From positions 1-13,764 of the forward strand of contig JAITWW010000145.1 of NCBI GenBank assembly GCA_031285085.1: a stretch of DNA of 13,764 bases. The letters run 5' to 3'. The position numbers and the translations under genes were made by a program. This document shows, one piece after another, positions 1-7,757 of the stretch; the first letter of the stretch is position 1, and each line of letters begins with the position of its first letter. The stretch is from Candidatus Methanofilum arcanum. GTDB taxonomy: Archaea; Halobacteriota; Methanomicrobia; Methanomicrobiales; Methanospirillaceae. Below the pieces are notes generated by a model that saw only the letters and a list, made by a program, of their open reading frames with translations, made no database searches and was not told the origin of the DNA.

Positions 1-2
1 TA

Positions 3-3000
3 CGGGCCGGGCTTACTTCGTTGTCCTGCATAAAGCTTGCTGCTGGTATTGATGGAAAATTCGGAGTTTCCCTTGCTGTGCGTGAGATTCTGAAAAATCC
101 CACGTTGCTTGGTATTGAAAACGCGATTATCTCTCATCTTCTTTCTTGCAAAACAGAGGTAAAGCAGCAAAGAGAAAAGCAAGCAGAATATCCACTTTCA
201 CCGAGTCAAATGGGAGTGTACATCGACTGTTTGAAAAGCCCAGCATCGGTACGCTATAATATACCCTTCATGGTTTCGCTGTCGGCGAATACAGACGCAG
301 AAAAACTGCGAGACGCCATTTGTCGAGTCATCAATGAACATCCCGCTGTAAAGGTTCGAATTGCAGATGGAGAACGCGGCTTGGTACAGATACCCATAGA
401 TACAAACACATTCGTGTCCGTTGTTCAGATGACTGAGGTGGAATTACATGAATTTCAAAAACAGTTTGTGAAACCTTTTAATTTAGAAAAAGGGCCACTT
501 TATCGTGCTGTAATTGTAAAAACTCCAGAACAGACTGTTTTGCTCGCAGATTTTCACCATATTGTGTTTGATGGCATCTCACTAGACCTGTTTTTGCGTG
601 AGATTGGTACTGTGTACAGCGGCAAAAGTCCAACTTCTGAAAAGTTGAGTGCTTTTGATGCCATTTTAGAGGAAGTGGAACGAGAAGGTAGTGATTCCTG
701 GCTTTCTGATAAGGCGTATTTTGATGAAAAACTGAAAGAGTTCGAAGCTGTGAGCGAAATTACCCCTGACATTGGAAAAGAAGGTGTAAGTGGCTCATTG
801 CTTGAGATCTCTAAAAAAACTGACCGAAACGCAGTGGAAACGTTTTGCAAGGAAGAAGGAGTAACACCAGCGGCGCTCTTTCTTGCGGCAACGGCTTATA
901 CAGTGGGACGCTGGACGCAAAAATCTGATGTTTATATCTCTGGTGTAAGCAGTGGGCGTGGAGATATTAGGGTGATGAACACATTTGGCATGTTTGTGCG
1001 AACTTTGCCATTGGCAGTCCGGTACGAACAGAGGCAAAGTTGTTTGGAGTTTATCAGGTCTACACAGCAGACTCTGTCAGATTCGGTGGCACACGAAGGA
1101 TATCCATATGTACATATCGCACGGGATTATGGCTATACTCCTTCCATTATGTTTTCCTGTGAATTTGGCATTATAAACGAGTATCACATTGGTGATGAAA
1201 AAGCACGTTTTGAGATACTTTTTGCAAATCAACCTAAGTTTAAGATCTCCGTACATGTGGAGGAACGAGACGGAGATATGGTGTTTGCTGTGCAGTACAA
1301 CGATGCGCTTTATTCAAAGGAACTGATGGAGCGTTTTGCACAAACACTGGAGATCTCCCTTCAAAACCTCATAAAAGATAAATTATCTCCTGTTTGCAAC
1401 GTATCCTTGCTTTCTGAACAGCAACGTGAGCTTATTTCTGGTTTTAATCAAACACGAGGCGATAGGCCTGAGGGCGTATTACATCACCTGTTTGAAGAGG
1501 TTGCAGAGAAGAATCCAAGTCATATAGCACTTATCGCTGATGAAGGTTCTTACACATATGCTGAGCTAAACGCACAGGCAAACAAGGTCGCAAACTCCCT
1601 TCTCTCTCTTGGAGTACAAAAGGAAGACCGTGTGGCAATATTATTACGGCGTACTGGTCGAATTTTGATCGCCATGTTAGGAGCACTTAAAGCAGGCTCT
1701 GCTTATATTCTCCTTGATCCGGAGTATCCAGAGGAGCGTATCATTCATGTGCTTTCTGACAGCAGAGCAAAATATATACTCACCACAGAAGAGTTTCTTT
1801 CGAAGTTTGAAAACACCCTTGACATTGATGCAATAAGGGAAGGAGGGGATGAAAGTACCCCAAACATTGATGTTTCTCCTGATAATCTGGCTTACATCAT
1901 TTATACATCTGGAACAACAGGCAAACCAAAAGGTGTGATGATCGAGCATCGGGGCATTGCCAACTATGTAGATCCACACCCAAAAAACATCCATGTGCAC
2001 GCACTGGTTACTCATGCAAAACGAATGCTGTCCATCACTACAGTGGCATTTGATATGTTCCTGAAAGAAAGCATGACCAGCCTTTGCAATGGTCTGACGC
2101 TGGTATTCGCGGGAGATGATGTGGCTCGCGACCCCACACTGCTGGCCAAGTTGTTTGAAGAGACAGGTGCGGATGCTTTCAATACTACTCCAACCGTGAT
2201 GATGGAATACACAGAGCACCCTGCTTTGCTGGCGGCGATCCATAGATGCAAGGTGGTTATGTGCGGTGCAGAAAAATACCCAGAAACACTTTTGAAACGG
2301 CTGCACAGTGAGGAGAGCAGGCTATTCAATACGTACGGACCTACGGAGATCACGGTGTCCTGCAATGGAAAGGAATTGACGGATGCTTTGTGTGTGACAG
2401 TTGGTAGACTGCTCCTGAATGTACATGAACAGGTGGTGGACGCAGATGGCAATGCTCTGCCCTCTGGTGTTATAGGAGAGCTTCTTGTTGGTGGGCGTGG
2501 TGTTGCGCGGGGCTATGTAAATCTGCCTGAGCAGACCACTGAGCGCTTTGTGGAGTACGATGGCGAGAGGATGTACAAAACTGGCGACTTTGCTCGCTGG
2601 ACAACGGACGGTGAAATAGAAATACTTGGGAGAAACGATAATCAAATCAAACTCCGAGGTTTACGGATTGAGCTTGGTGAGGTGGAAAATGCCATTCATG
2701 CTGTGAAAGGTGTTCAATCCTGCACTGTGGTGATCCAAAAATTCCAAAACAGCGACCATTTGTGTGCGTACTATGTAGCAGAACGTGAAATCTCTCCAGA
2801 AGAGATGAAAGAGACGTTGAGAGTCACATTAACGGGATATATGATCCCAACAGCCTATCTCCAGCTTCCTGCCATGCCAAAAACCCCAAGCGGCAAAACT
2901 GATATCCGCGCTTTGCCTCCTCCCTCGCTTCTGGGACAGAGCAGCAGCTACGAATCCCCATGTGGTGAGGTGGAAGAGAAGATTTGCGCTTTATTTGCTG

Positions 3001-4400
3001 ATATTCTTGGTTTAGAACGTGTGGGTGCCCTGGATGACTTCTTTGAAATTGGCGGGACCTCACTTTCGGTGACACGTGTCGTTATTGCAGCAGAGGCTGC
3101 TGGAATTTGTGGAGAAAATGGAAATCGAATAGCGTACACCAATGTATTTTCCAACCCAACGCCACGAAAACTGGCAAAGGTTCTTGCGTCAGACAATGAG
3201 GCATCCATAGCTCCAGTGCAAGAGGAAAAATACGATTATTCCGCCATACACACGCTTTTGACAGAAAACAACCTTGATGCTTTCCTCCGAGGCGGCACAC
3301 GAAAGCTTGGTAATGTGCTTTTAACAGGTGCCACTGGCTTTTTGGGAATCCATATGTTGTATGGCCTCCTCAAATTCACACCTGGAGATGTCTGTTGTTT
3401 GGTTCGGCAAAAAAAGAATAGCAATGCGAAAATGAGGCTTTTAAATCTGTTATTTTACTACTTTGAGGACGATCGAGATTGGGGAGATCGCTTAAAGATA
3501 GTGGAAGGAGATATGACAGATGAAAAATGCCTTGAAAATATCGAAAATATTGACACCGTCATAAACTGCGCCGCCAATGTAACGCACTTTGCCAAGGACA
3601 ACAAAACCTTTGATGTGAACATAGGTGGTGTTATGAATCTGATTCGCTTCTGCCAAAGGCACGAAGCACGCCTGATCCATATCTCCACAGCCAGTATTTC
3701 TGGATTTTCAGTAGCAGGATTTCCTTCAAAAGATACTATGATGAATGAGACCATGCTCTTCTTTGGACAAAATCTTGAAAATCAGTATGTGCACAGCAAA
3801 TTTATGGCTGAGCGTGCTGTATTAGAGGCAGCAGCGAGCGGGCTTGATGCTAAGATCATGCGTGTGGGCAATTTGATGGCAAGGAATAAAGACGGTGAAT
3901 TTCAGATTAACGCGAAAGCAAACAGTTTTTTGGGTCGTTTGCGGGCATACCACACCATAGGTTGTTTCCCTTATTCATCCTATCACACAACAACCGAGCT
4001 CGCTCCCATAGACAGCACAACAGCAGCCGTGCTGCAATTGGCGAGAACGTCTCGGTCATGCAGAGTGTTCCATCCATACAACAATCATACTCTGTTTATG
4101 GGCGACATCATACTGACCATGAAGGATTTGGGTATAAACATTGAAATGGTTGAAGACGATGTATTCCAGAGTGCGCTTTCCTCTGCCATGAAAGATCCGA
4201 CCCGCGCTGAAAGCCTTACAAGTCTCATTGCCTACCAAAATATGGCACAAGGCAAGGCAGCACTCCCTGTAGCCGTCAAAAACGACTATACCACCCAAGT
4301 ATTGCTTCGCATGGGATGGCGTTGGCCGGAAACCAACAACGAATATCTACGCAAGTTTCTTTCTGTCTTGGTAGGTTTAGGATATTTTACAGGAGCATGA
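3..4400 (+). CDS. Nonribosomal peptide synthetase, 5'-truncated by window edge: T-C-A-T-R (terminal thioester reductase)
   Basis: This multidomain enzyme builds a peptide on carrier domains and releases it reductively. Reading is open from base 3. The first codons (RAGLTSLSC) are a carrier-domain core whose phosphopantetheine serine is the codon at 18-20, so the gene starts upstream and the TTG at 21 is an internal leucine. A condensation domain spans about 189-1400, with HHIVFDG at 555-575. The adenylation domain spans about 1440-2930: TSGTTGKPKG near 1905, FDMF with the amino-binding Asp at 2052, YGPTE at 2334, and the A10 lysine at 2895. The second carrier domain has GGTSL, with its Ser at 3060. 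The reductase domain (about 3310-4390) has GATGFLG at 3327-3347 and a YxxxK pair at 3786/3798, and would use NAD(P)H to give an aldehyde or alcohol. No epimerase, methyltransferase or thioesterase is visible. The product is unknown, but at least two residues are implied. Confidence 0.95.
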   Translation, partial: RAGLTSLSCIKLAAGIDGKFGVSLAVREILKNPTLLGIENAIISHLLSCKTEVKQQREKQAEYPLSPSQMGVYIDCLKSPASVRYNIPFMVSLSANTDAEKLRDAICRVINEHPAVKVRIADGERGLVQIPIDTNTFVSVVQMTEVELHEFQKQFVKPFNLEKGPLYRAVIVKTPEQTVLLADFHHIVFDGISLDLFLREIGTVYSGKSPTSEKLSAFDAILEEVEREGSDSWLSDKAYFDEKLKEFEAVSEITPDIGKEGVSGSLLEISKKTDRNAVETFCKEEGVTPAALFLAATAYTVGRWTQKSDVYISGVSSGRGDIRVMNTFGMFVRTLPLAVRYEQRQSCLEFIRSTQQTLSDSVAHEGYPYVHIARDYGYTPSIMFSCEFGIINEYHIGDEKARFEILFANQPKFKISVHVEERDGDMVFAVQYNDALYSKELMERFAQTLEISLQNLIKDKLSPVCNVSLLSEQQRELISGFNQTRGDRPEGVLHHLFEEVAEKNPSHIALIADEGSYTYAELNAQANKVANSLLSLGVQKEDRVAILLRRTGRILIAMLGALKAGSAYILLDPEYPEERIIHVLSDSRAKYILTTEEFLSKFENTLDIDAIREGGDESTPNIDVSPDNLAYIIYTSGTTGKPKGVMIEHRGIANYVDPHPKNIHVHALVTHAKRMLSITTVAFDMFLKESMTSLCNGLTLVFAGDDVARDPTLLAKLFEETGADAFNTTPTVMMEYTEHPALLAAIHRCKVVMCGAEKYPETLLKRLHSEESRLFNTYGPTEITVSCNGKELTDALCVTVGRLLLNVHEQVVDADGNALPSGVIGELLVGGRGVARGYVNLPEQTTERFVEYDGERMYKTGDFARWTTDGEIEILGRNDNQIKLRGLRIELGEVENAIHAVKGVQSCTVVIQKFQNSDHLCAYYVAEREISPEEMKETLRVTLTGYMIPTAYLQLPAMPKTPSGKTDIRALPPPSLLGQSSSYESPCGEVEEKICALFADILGLERVGALDDFFEIGGTSLSVTRVVIAAEAAGICGENGNRIAYTNVFSNPTPRKLAKVLASDNEASIAPVQEEKYDYSAIHTLLTENNLDAFLRGGTRKLGNVLLTGATGFLGIHMLYGLLKFTPGDVCCLVRQKKNSNAKMRLLNLLFYYFEDDRDWGDRLKIVEGDMTDEKCLENIENIDTVINCAANVTHFAKDNKTFDVNIGGVMNLIRFCQRHEARLIHISTASISGFSVAGFPSKDTMMNETMLFFGQNLENQYVHSKFMAERAVLEAAASGLDAKIMRVGNLMARNKDGEFQINAKANSFLGRLRAYHTIGCFPYSSYHTTTELAPIDSTTAAVLQLARTSRSCRVFHPYNNHTLFMGDIILTMKDLGINIEMVEDDVFQSALSSAMKDPTRAESLTSLIAYQNMAQGKAALPVAVKNDYTTQVLLRMGWRWPETNNEYLRKFLSVLVGLGYFTGA
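4391..4395 (+). promoter_or_regulatory. Ribosome binding site deciding the ligase start
   Basis: AGGAG lies 7 bases before the ATG at 4403 but only 1 base before the overlapping ATG at 4397. The spacing favours 4403. The site sits inside the last codons of the synthetase gene, so translation of the two genes is probably coupled. Confidence 0.6.
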
Positions 4401-4402
4401 CA

Positions 4403-5746
4403 ATGAAAACTATATCACGGGAACAGGCCCTGCAATGGATTGCACAAGGCGAAAGTCAAAAATGTGAAGAACGTATGGCCGAGGTAAACCGGCGACTGCA
4501 TGATTTAGTGTTGTACGTCAGGGAACATTCACCATATTTCAGGGACGCTTATAAAGACCTCGGCGAAGCTTTCATACTCCAGGATCTGCCGGTGACCACA
4601 AAGGCCGGGTTGCTGGAATGCTATGACCACTGGGTAACAGATCCAAAGGTTACTGAAGAAAGCGTTAGAACATACCTCTCGGATCTGGAAAATGTCTCAG
4701 AAAACTATCTAGGTCGCTATACTGCCCTCTCCACCTCTGGGACAACAGGCAATCCCATGCCTATGGTCCGTGACGAGTATCATAATACCATCCATGGATG
4801 TCTGATGGAACAGCGGCTGTTGAAAGGGATCGAAGCAAGCCTTCTCTCCTCTAAAGTCGCTTCTATCATCGCAACAGATGGTTTTGTTTCGTCTTATTCA
4901 TCGGCTCTTCGCATAAAACGACGGCTTGGAGATCGTTCTGACCGGTTCCTGATTCTTTCTGTTCTGACACCAACAACCGAGATTGTCGAAAAATTGAACG
5001 TTTTCCAGCCTGAAATGTTGACGGGATACCCTTCTGTTTTGGAGGTGTTGGCACGGGAAAAACTTGCGGGCAGGCTGTCCATCACTCCAGATGTAATTGC
5101 GTCCTCCGCTGAAAAAATGACGAGGGATACCTATGAAACCCTGCGCAATGCGTTTGACTGCCCAATTCTTGACAATTATTGTAGCACCGAGGGTGGGGAG
5201 ATTGCCATGTCCTGTTCTCATGGGTATTTGCATTTGAATGAGGATTGGATTATATTGGAACCGGTAGATGAAGAGTTTCGACCGGTGCAGCTTGGTGAGT
5301 GGTCCTCTGGTGTGTTGATAACCGATTTGACAAACTTTGTTCAGCCTATCATCCGCTATCATGTTGGAGATTGTGTGCGGTTCAGCGGTCAGCCCTGTGC
5401 CTGCGGTTCAAACCTTCCAGTACTTGAGATCTCTGGTCGAATGGGTGATATGCTCTCTCTGAACGATACGTCAGTGGCGTTTCCTGTGCTCTATTTCATG
5501 TTGTCAGATGTAAAAAACCTTTCAAGCTGGCAGATTGTTCAGACCGGAGGAAATGCCATAACATTTCGGTTTATCGAAAAGCATGGAACTTCTCGCGAAC
5601 CTGTTGGTATAGCAGCGTGTGAAAAACTACAGCAGTCGCTGAGATCGTATGGCTGCGGAGAGGTTGTTGTAACCATTTCCCATGAACCATTTATCAAGAA
5701 TCCCAAAGGCGGTAAAACACCATATGTCCTGAATAGGAGTCAATAG
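4403..5746 (+). CDS. PaaK/CapK-type adenylate-forming ligase
   Basis: This is a 447-residue member of the phenylacetate-CoA ligase-like branch of the ANL superfamily, which activates a carboxylate as an acyl-AMP and passes it to a thiol (CoA or a carrier domain). Visible motifs are the phosphate loop SGTTGNP (residues 112-118), STEGGE (261-266), the aromatic/acidic stretch TDLTN...PIIRYHVGD, CACGSNLP (332-339), which is common in this family, and a C-terminal lysine in GGKTPYV (K438) equivalent to the catalytic adenylation lysine. The start at 4403 is chosen from the AGGAG spacing and lies 2 bases after the synthetase stop. No carrier or thioesterase domain is attached. Methanogen coenzyme F390 synthetases belong to the same family, but the position directly behind the synthetase suggests it loads an acyl or aryl starter or edits the product. 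That role is inference. Confidence 0.85.
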   Translation: MKTISREQALQWIAQGESQKCEERMAEVNRRLHDLVLYVREHSPYFRDAYKDLGEAFILQDLPVTTKAGLLECYDHWVTDPKVTEESVRTYLSDLENVSENYLGRYTALSTSGTTGNPMPMVRDEYHNTIHGCLMEQRLLKGIEASLLSSKVASIIATDGFVSSYSSALRIKRRLGDRSDRFLILSVLTPTTEIVEKLNVFQPEMLTGYPSVLEVLAREKLAGRLSITPDVIASSAEKMTRDTYETLRNAFDCPILDNYCSTEGGEIAMSCSHGYLHLNEDWIILEPVDEEFRPVQLGEWSSGVLITDLTNFVQPIIRYHVGDCVRFSGQPCACGSNLPVLEISGRMGDMLSLNDTSVAFPVLYFMLSDVKNLSSWQIVQTGGNAITFRFIEKHGTSREPVGIAACEKLQQSLRSYGCGEVVVTISHEPFIKNPKGGKTPYVLNRSQ

Positions 5747-5817
5747 CCATGAAAACCTTTTTCCTCGCCGAAAACTTTGGAAACCAGATTTTCTGCCAAA
5801 GTATGATGCAGGACAAG

Positions 5818-5859
5818 GTGTCTGTGTTCGTGTCTGTGTTCGTGTTCGTGTTCGTGTCA
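5818..5859 (+). repeat. Tandem hexanucleotide repeat GTGTYC-like, 7 units
   Basis: Seven consecutive 6-base units (GTGTCT or GTGTTC, the last GTGTCA) run in frame and encode alternating Val-Ser and Val-Phe. They lie in the middle of the reductase relic, where the deletion junction would be. Such a tract is prone to slippage; because the unit is 6 bases the frame is kept. Confidence 0.85.
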
Positions 5860-5973
5860 GTTAAGGCCAAGTATACAACTCAAGCACTGCTTCTTTTGGT
5901 TTGGTGTTGGCTGGAAATGAACAACAAATATCTGCATACATCCCTTGATCACCCTCTGAATTCTGGTATGTTT

Positions 5974-5977
5974 GGAG
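5974..5977 (+). promoter_or_regulatory. Ribosome binding site for the MATE fusion gene
   Basis: GGAG lies 9 bases before the TTG at 5987 and overlaps the other in-frame TTG at 5972. No in-frame ATG or GTG is available: the frame is closed upstream by a TGA at 5957-5959. The site therefore supports a TTG start at 5987. Confidence 0.45.
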
Positions 5978-5986
5978 ACAAGAACA

Positions 5987-7753
5987 TTGTATGAGCGTAG
6001 TGGGACGCTCATCCAGCGTAAATTTCGTGAGTACCTCATCCCTACTGTTTTGACGAGTATCGCTATTTCTTTGGGAAACATAGTGAACAGTGTCATTGTT
6101 GGAAATTTGCTTGGAGAGAAAGCGCTTTCGGCGATCGGGCTTTCCGCACCGATTACCTATAGTCTCAATGCACTTTTCCTTCTTTTCGCGGTAGGAGGTG
6201 TTACATGTGCTTCCATAGCAAAGGGAAGGCGTGAGGTTGAGAAAGCAAATCAGATATTCACGCTAACCTTTGTTGTAGGCATAACCTCCATGTTTGTACT
6301 GCTTGCGGTGCTGCTTTTGTGTATGCGACCCATCACCGTGATTTTGGCACAAGGTGATGCAGGCCTTGCAGAATTAACTTTGGCGTATCTCACACCACTT
6401 GTGTTTGTCGGGCCTGTTATGATGCTTATTATGGGTATGGCGCAGTTTGTGCGCATAGACGGCAAACCACGCATCGCTGCATGTATCGCCATCACAGCAA
6501 ATCTGGTTAACTTACTTCTTGCTTTTGTATTCATCAAATTCATGAATATGGGAATTGCTGGTGCGGGGCTTGCCACTGTGCTTGGGTATGTTGTTGGAAT
6601 CTGTATGTTGCTTCCTTATCTTCTTTCGAAACAGCGCACCCTACACTTTGTTAGGCCTCGGGGTAATGATTTTACTCATGTGCCACACATTGCCAGCGTT
6701 GGCTCTCCAAAGGCGCTTATGCAGGGACTTTCATTCCTGCGTACTCTCGTTTTGAACACACTCATTGTTGGTGCACTAGGCTCACTTGGTATGGCGGCCA
6801 TGGCGGTGTGTGTCAATACTCTTATGTTGACATCCATGTTCATCAGTGGTACAAATGACACATTGCTGCCAATTGTAGGCACACTGTATGGGGAGAAAGA
6901 TTATCCAGGCATACATTTTACCGTGCATACAGGATTTAAATTTATGATTATGGCCTGTATTGCAGTCATGGTGCTGCTCCTTCTCATTCCAGGAACTGTG
7001 GGACAGATGTTTGGCATAAACTCCAAAGAAGGTCTTGCAATAGTAGAGCCAGCATTGCAACTGTACGCTCTGAGTTTACCACTATATGGTGTCAATACCA
7101 TATTGCAAAATTTTTACCAGACTACAGAGCGTGTAAAGCTTGCGTCACTGATGGTTTTTTTAAACGGGTTTGGATTCATAACACTTTTTGCTCTGATGTT
7201 CACTGTTTGGAACGTGAATTTCATATGGTTGGCATTTTTGCTGGCGGAGCTTGCTACCTTCCTGGTTATTTTGGGCATAGGGGTACACATACGCAAAAAA
7301 GAAGGAACAAGTGGCATGTTACTACTGCAGAAGGAAGTGGAAGATGGAGCATTGCTTGATCTCTCCATACCCGCCACTGTGGACGCAGCAACTGGTATGT
7401 CCGAGAAAATAATACACTTTTGCCGTGAAAATGGTGCAAATGAGTCGGGAGCGATGCGTATGGGAATTGCGGTGGAGGAGATGGTGGTAAACACCGCGCT
7501 TTATGGCCATAAAAACAAACAAGGTGTGATTGACATGCTGGTGCGCATTACAGAGCAAGAACTGATCCTTCGCCTCCGAGATGACGGTGTTCCTTTTGAT
7601 CCAACGAAGTATCAACCAGAAGAAGGACATGAGTTTGCCATTGGAGGTATAGAAGTGGTGCGACGTTTGTCAAAAGACGTCAGATATACACGACAGCTCG
7701 GTTTTAATGTAAGTATCATTACAATTCCACGCATTGTGCTGCAGGAAAACTGA
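5987..7753 (+). CDS. MATE-family efflux transporter fused to a C-terminal RsbW/SpoIIAB-like ATP-binding kinase domain
   Basis: A 588-residue membrane protein. Residues 1 to about 440 form a MATE transporter, with hydrophobic helices across the region and an N-terminal REYLIPTVLTSIAISLGNIVNSVIVGNLLG-type first helix. This family expels small molecules using a cation gradient. From about residue 450 there is a GHKL (HATPase_c_2) domain of the anti-sigma-factor kinase type: N-box EEMVVN with E498 and N502, G1 box RDDGVPFDP (531-539) and a G2-like GGIEVVRRL. Normal MATE proteins end near 450 residues, so this is a real fusion; the frame is unbroken across the junction. The start is uncertain (TTG 5987, or TTG 5972). 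Its neighbours encode a STAS antagonist, a PP2C phosphatase and a free kinase, so the fused domain probably joins that partner-switching circuit and may gate export of the peptide. That last step is inference. Confidence 0.88.
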   Translation: MYERSGTLIQRKFREYLIPTVLTSIAISLGNIVNSVIVGNLLGEKALSAIGLSAPITYSLNALFLLFAVGGVTCASIAKGRREVEKANQIFTLTFVVGITSMFVLLAVLLLCMRPITVILAQGDAGLAELTLAYLTPLVFVGPVMMLIMGMAQFVRIDGKPRIAACIAITANLVNLLLAFVFIKFMNMGIAGAGLATVLGYVVGICMLLPYLLSKQRTLHFVRPRGNDFTHVPHIASVGSPKALMQGLSFLRTLVLNTLIVGALGSLGMAAMAVCVNTLMLTSMFISGTNDTLLPIVGTLYGEKDYPGIHFTVHTGFKFMIMACIAVMVLLLLIPGTVGQMFGINSKEGLAIVEPALQLYALSLPLYGVNTILQNFYQTTERVKLASLMVFLNGFGFITLFALMFTVWNVNFIWLAFLLAELATFLVILGIGVHIRKKEGTSGMLLLQKEVEDGALLDLSIPATVDAATGMSEKIIHFCRENGANESGAMRMGIAVEEMVVNTALYGHKNKQGVIDMLVRITEQELILRLRDDGVPFDPTKYQPEEGHEFAIGGIEVVRRLSKDVRYTRQLGFNVSIITIPRIVLQEN

Positions 7754-7757
7754 ACCA

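Larger units (their letters stand above)
5749..5994 (+). pseudogene. Relic of a thioester reductase (R) domain C-terminus
   Basis: An open frame of 81 codons starts with an ATG 2 bases after the ligase stop, but it does not look like an intact gene. Codons 5872-5934 align without gaps to the C-terminus of the synthetase reductase domain (4287-4349). By hand count 13 of 21 residues match (YTTQ-LL-W-W-E-NN-YL pattern) and 48 of 63 bases match, in the same reading frame. Upstream, ENFGNQ...MMQDKV (about 5776-5820) weakly resembles the QNLENQ...FMAERA segment around the reductase YxxxK motif. About 150 residues that normally separate these two parts are missing, and a hexanucleotide repeat sits at the junction. 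I read it as a remnant of a duplicated or second synthetase whose body has been deleted. A short functional peptide is possible but less likely. Confidence 0.6.

Noticed and set aside
21..23. TTG as the start codon of the synthetase gene
   Set aside because: The frame is open upstream to base 3 and encodes the carrier-domain active-site motif across this point, so the gene continues past the window edge.
1677..2306. 209-codon open frame on the - strand
   Set aside because: It lies wholly inside the adenylation domain, has no recognisable domain, and is rich in Cys, His and Trp as expected for an antisense shadow.
5818..5859. CRISPR array
   Set aside because: The units are six bases long, contiguous and have no spacers.
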